64,000 bases of DNA, taken from assembly GCF_024166365.1 (NCBI RefSeq), contig NC_064826.1, positions 26,684,001 to 26,748,000 of the forward strand, written 5' to 3'. Under the pieces are notes generated by a model, which worked only from the letters and a program-made list of their open reading frames with translations, made no database searches and had not been told where the DNA came from. Shown piece by piece: positions 61,579 through 64,000 of this stretch (position 1 is its first letter; each line of letters begins with the position of its first letter). The stretch is from Elephas maximus indicus (Eukaryota; Chordata; Mammalia; Proboscidea; Elephantidae). The position numbers and the translations under genes were made by a program.

Positions 61579-63620
61579 ACAGAACATTCAGAAAGAAGCT
61601 CAAGAAAGATACGGAAGATCTAAATGCCACAATCAACCACGATCTCATAGACATTTACACTCTGCCCAACAACAGCCGAGCATACTTTCTTTTCCAAAGT
61701 ACATGGAACTTTCTCCAGAATAGACCAAATATTAGGTCATAAAGCAAGCCTTAACAGAACCCAAAACATCAAAATATTACAAAGCAACTTTTCTGACCAT
61801 AAAGCCATAAAAGTAGAAATCAGTAACAGAAAAAGCAAGAAAAAAAATCAAATACATGAAAACTGAACAACACCTTGCTCAAAAACTACTGAATTATACA
61901 AGAAATTAAGGATGTAATAAAGAAATTCAGAGAATCAAGTGAGAATGAAAACACATCCTACCAGAACCTTTGGCACACAGCAAAAGCAGCACTCAGAGAT
62001 CAATTTATAGCAACAAATGCACACATCCAAAAAGAAGGGCCAAAATCAAAATATTCACCCTATAACTCGAACAAATAGAAAGAGAGCAGCAAAAGAAGAC
62101 CTCCACTCCAACCAATGCAAAAGAAGACCTCAGGCACCAGAAAACAGGAAATAATAAAAATTAGAGCAGAATTAAATGAAATGGAGAATAAAAAAAACAA
62201 TTGAAAGAATTAACAAGACCAAAAGCTGGTTCTTTGAAAAGATCAACAAGATTGATAATCCATTAGCCAAACTGACAAAAGAAAAACTTCAGAGGAAGCA
62301 AATAACCCAAATAAGAAATTGGTTGGGCAATATCACAATAGACCCAACTGAAATTAAAAGAATCATAACAGAATACTATGAAAAAGTGTGCTCCAACAAA
62401 TTTGAAAACCTAGAGGAAATGGACAAATTTCTAGAAACTTACTACCTACCCAAACTAACACAAACAGAAGTAGAACAACTAAAGAAACCTATAACAAAGA
62501 AGAGATTGTAAGGTTAAAAAAACTTCCAACAAACAAAAGCCCTGGTCCTGAGGGCTTCAGTGGAGAATTCTACCAAACTTTTAGAGAAGAGTTAACACCA
62601 CTGGGTTGGTTGGGTTAACACCACTACTACTAAAGGTATTTCAGAGCATAGAAAAGGATGGAATACTTCCAAACTCATTCTATGAAGCCAGCATAACCCT
62701 GATACCAAAACCAGGAAAAAGACACCACAAAAAAAGAAAATTACAGACCAATATCCTTCATGACAATAGATGCAAAAACCCTCAACAAAATTCTAGCCAA
62801 TAGAATTCAACAACATATCAAAAAAATAATTCGCCATGGCCAATTTGGACTCATACCAGGTGTGCAGGGATGGTTCATCATTAGAGAAACAATTAATGTA
62901 ATCCATCACATAAATGAAACAAAAGACAAGAACCACATGATCCTATCGATTGATACAGAAAAGGCATTTGGCAAAGTCCAACACTCATTCGTGATAAAAA
63001 CTCTCAGCAAAATAGGAATAGAAGGGAAATTCCTCATCATAATGAAGGGCATTTATACAAAGCCAACAGCCAACATTATCCTAAATGGAGGAGTCTGAAA
63101 GCATTCCCCTTGAGATCGGGAACCAGACAAGGATGCCCTTTATCACCACTCTTATTTGTCATTGTGTTGGTGGTGCTAGCCAGAGCAATTAGACTAGAAA
63201 AATAAATAAAGGGCATCTAGATTGGTAAGGAAGAAGTAAAAGTACCCTGTTTGCAGATGATATGATCGTATACACAGAAAACTCCAAAGAATTCACAAGA
63301 AAACTACTGGAACTAATAGAAGAATTCAGCAAAGTATCAGGTTACAAGATAAACATACAAAAATCACTTGGATTCCTCTATATCAACAAAGGGAATGTCG
63401 AAGAGGAAATCACCAAATCAAAACCATTTACAGTAGCCCCCAAGAAGATAAAATACTTAGGAATAAATCTAACCCCGAGACGTCAAAGGCCTATACAAAG
63501 AAAACTACAAGACACTACTTCAAGAAACCAAAAGAAACCTACATAAGTGGCAAAACACACCTTACTCACGGCACAGATAGGAAGATTCAACATCGTAACA
63601 ATATCAATTCAACCCAATCC
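61579..63620 (+). mobile_element. Old L1 fragment (ORF2 endonuclease to RT thumb), joined to the first
   Basis: It begins in the endonuclease region ('FRKKLKKDTEDLNATINHDL', 61551-61742) and runs through 62176-62511, 62606-62803, 62760-63098 and 63262-63546 to about 63620, with many breaks. The RT active-site region around 63253 is frameshifted. A small local duplication of 'gttaacaccact' occurs at 62590-62625. It stops before the 3' end. Confidence 0.9.
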
Positions 63621-63624
63621 TGCT

Positions 63625-63955
63625 GCAAAAATAACCAAACCCATTGTCACTGAGTCAATTCCAACTCATGGTGGCCCCACGCATAGGGTTTTCAATGACT
63701 GATTTTTCAGAAGTAGATCACCAAGCCTTTCTTCTGAGTTGCCTCTTGGTGGACTCAAAGCATTAACCTTTTGGTTAGCAGCTGAGTATATTAACCATTT
63801 GCACCACCCAGAGACTCTGGGAATCCTGTTCATGACCCCACAAATCCACAATAATTCATCATATATAACTGCCATGGTTTCCGCCGCATGTTTGTCAGTT
63901 TTCCATACCGTGGTTGCTGTGATACTGAAAGCTTTGCATTGGTATTTCAAATATC
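63625..63955 (-). repeat. Afrotherian SINE, longer subtype, 3' side extended
   Basis: 'aaacccattgtcactgagtc' to 'accttttggttagcagctga' marks the SINE. 63680-63720 shares wording with 47695-47730. The right boundary is approximate. Confidence 0.65.
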
Positions 63956-64000
63956 AGCAGGGTCACTCTTCATGGACAAGTTTCCATGGAGCTTCCAGAC

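Overview
This is mammalian nuclear DNA, most likely from an afrotherian and probably an elephant or close paenungulate. The reasons are many copies of a tRNA-derived SINE with the afrotherian consensus (a box-B-like head, then an 'ACTCTGTCCTATAGGGTCG' type body), abundant BovB/RTE LINE sequence whose 3' tail resembles the SINE tail, and a young L1. The species is inferred from repeat content, not from a search.

The only intact host protein gene I can support is a single-exon bitter taste receptor of the TAS2R16 type (8534-9415). It belongs to a diverged tandem array of three direct copies: A (flanks about 2760-11340, intact gene), B (about 21740-28572, gene at 24822-25703 with three in-frame nonsense codons) and C (about 38938-47547, gene at 41069-41899 with a lost start, nonsense codons and two frameshifting deletions). 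The flanks align across copies, so whole segments were duplicated rather than retroposed coding sequences.

Layout: 1-2760, non-coding with one SINE. 2760-11340, duplicon A, carrying an LTR, a SINE split by a 5'-truncated minus-strand L1, the intact receptor, a BovB tail and a SINE. 11340-21740, spacer holding a decayed class I (gammaretrovirus-like) ERV on the minus strand with a nested LTR, plus SINEs and LTR remnants. 21740-28572, duplicon B. 28565-38937, a BovB LINE split by a nearly full-length L1 with a 15-bp target-site duplication, sitting exactly between B and C. 38938-47547, duplicon C, with its own LTR and a minus-strand BovB. 47548-64000, repeat-rich DNA with SINEs, a solo LTR that split a SINE, BovB and LTR fragments, and two old L1 pieces joined in the 'wrong' order.

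Several insertions have empty sites in sister copies, so the window records an order of events: segmental duplication first, then copy-specific LTR, SINE, L1 and BovB insertions while two of the three receptor genes decayed. I found no RNA gene, CRISPR or bacterial-type feature, and I cannot support a wholly new biological system. The strongest items are the taste-receptor array and the architecture of the young L1.
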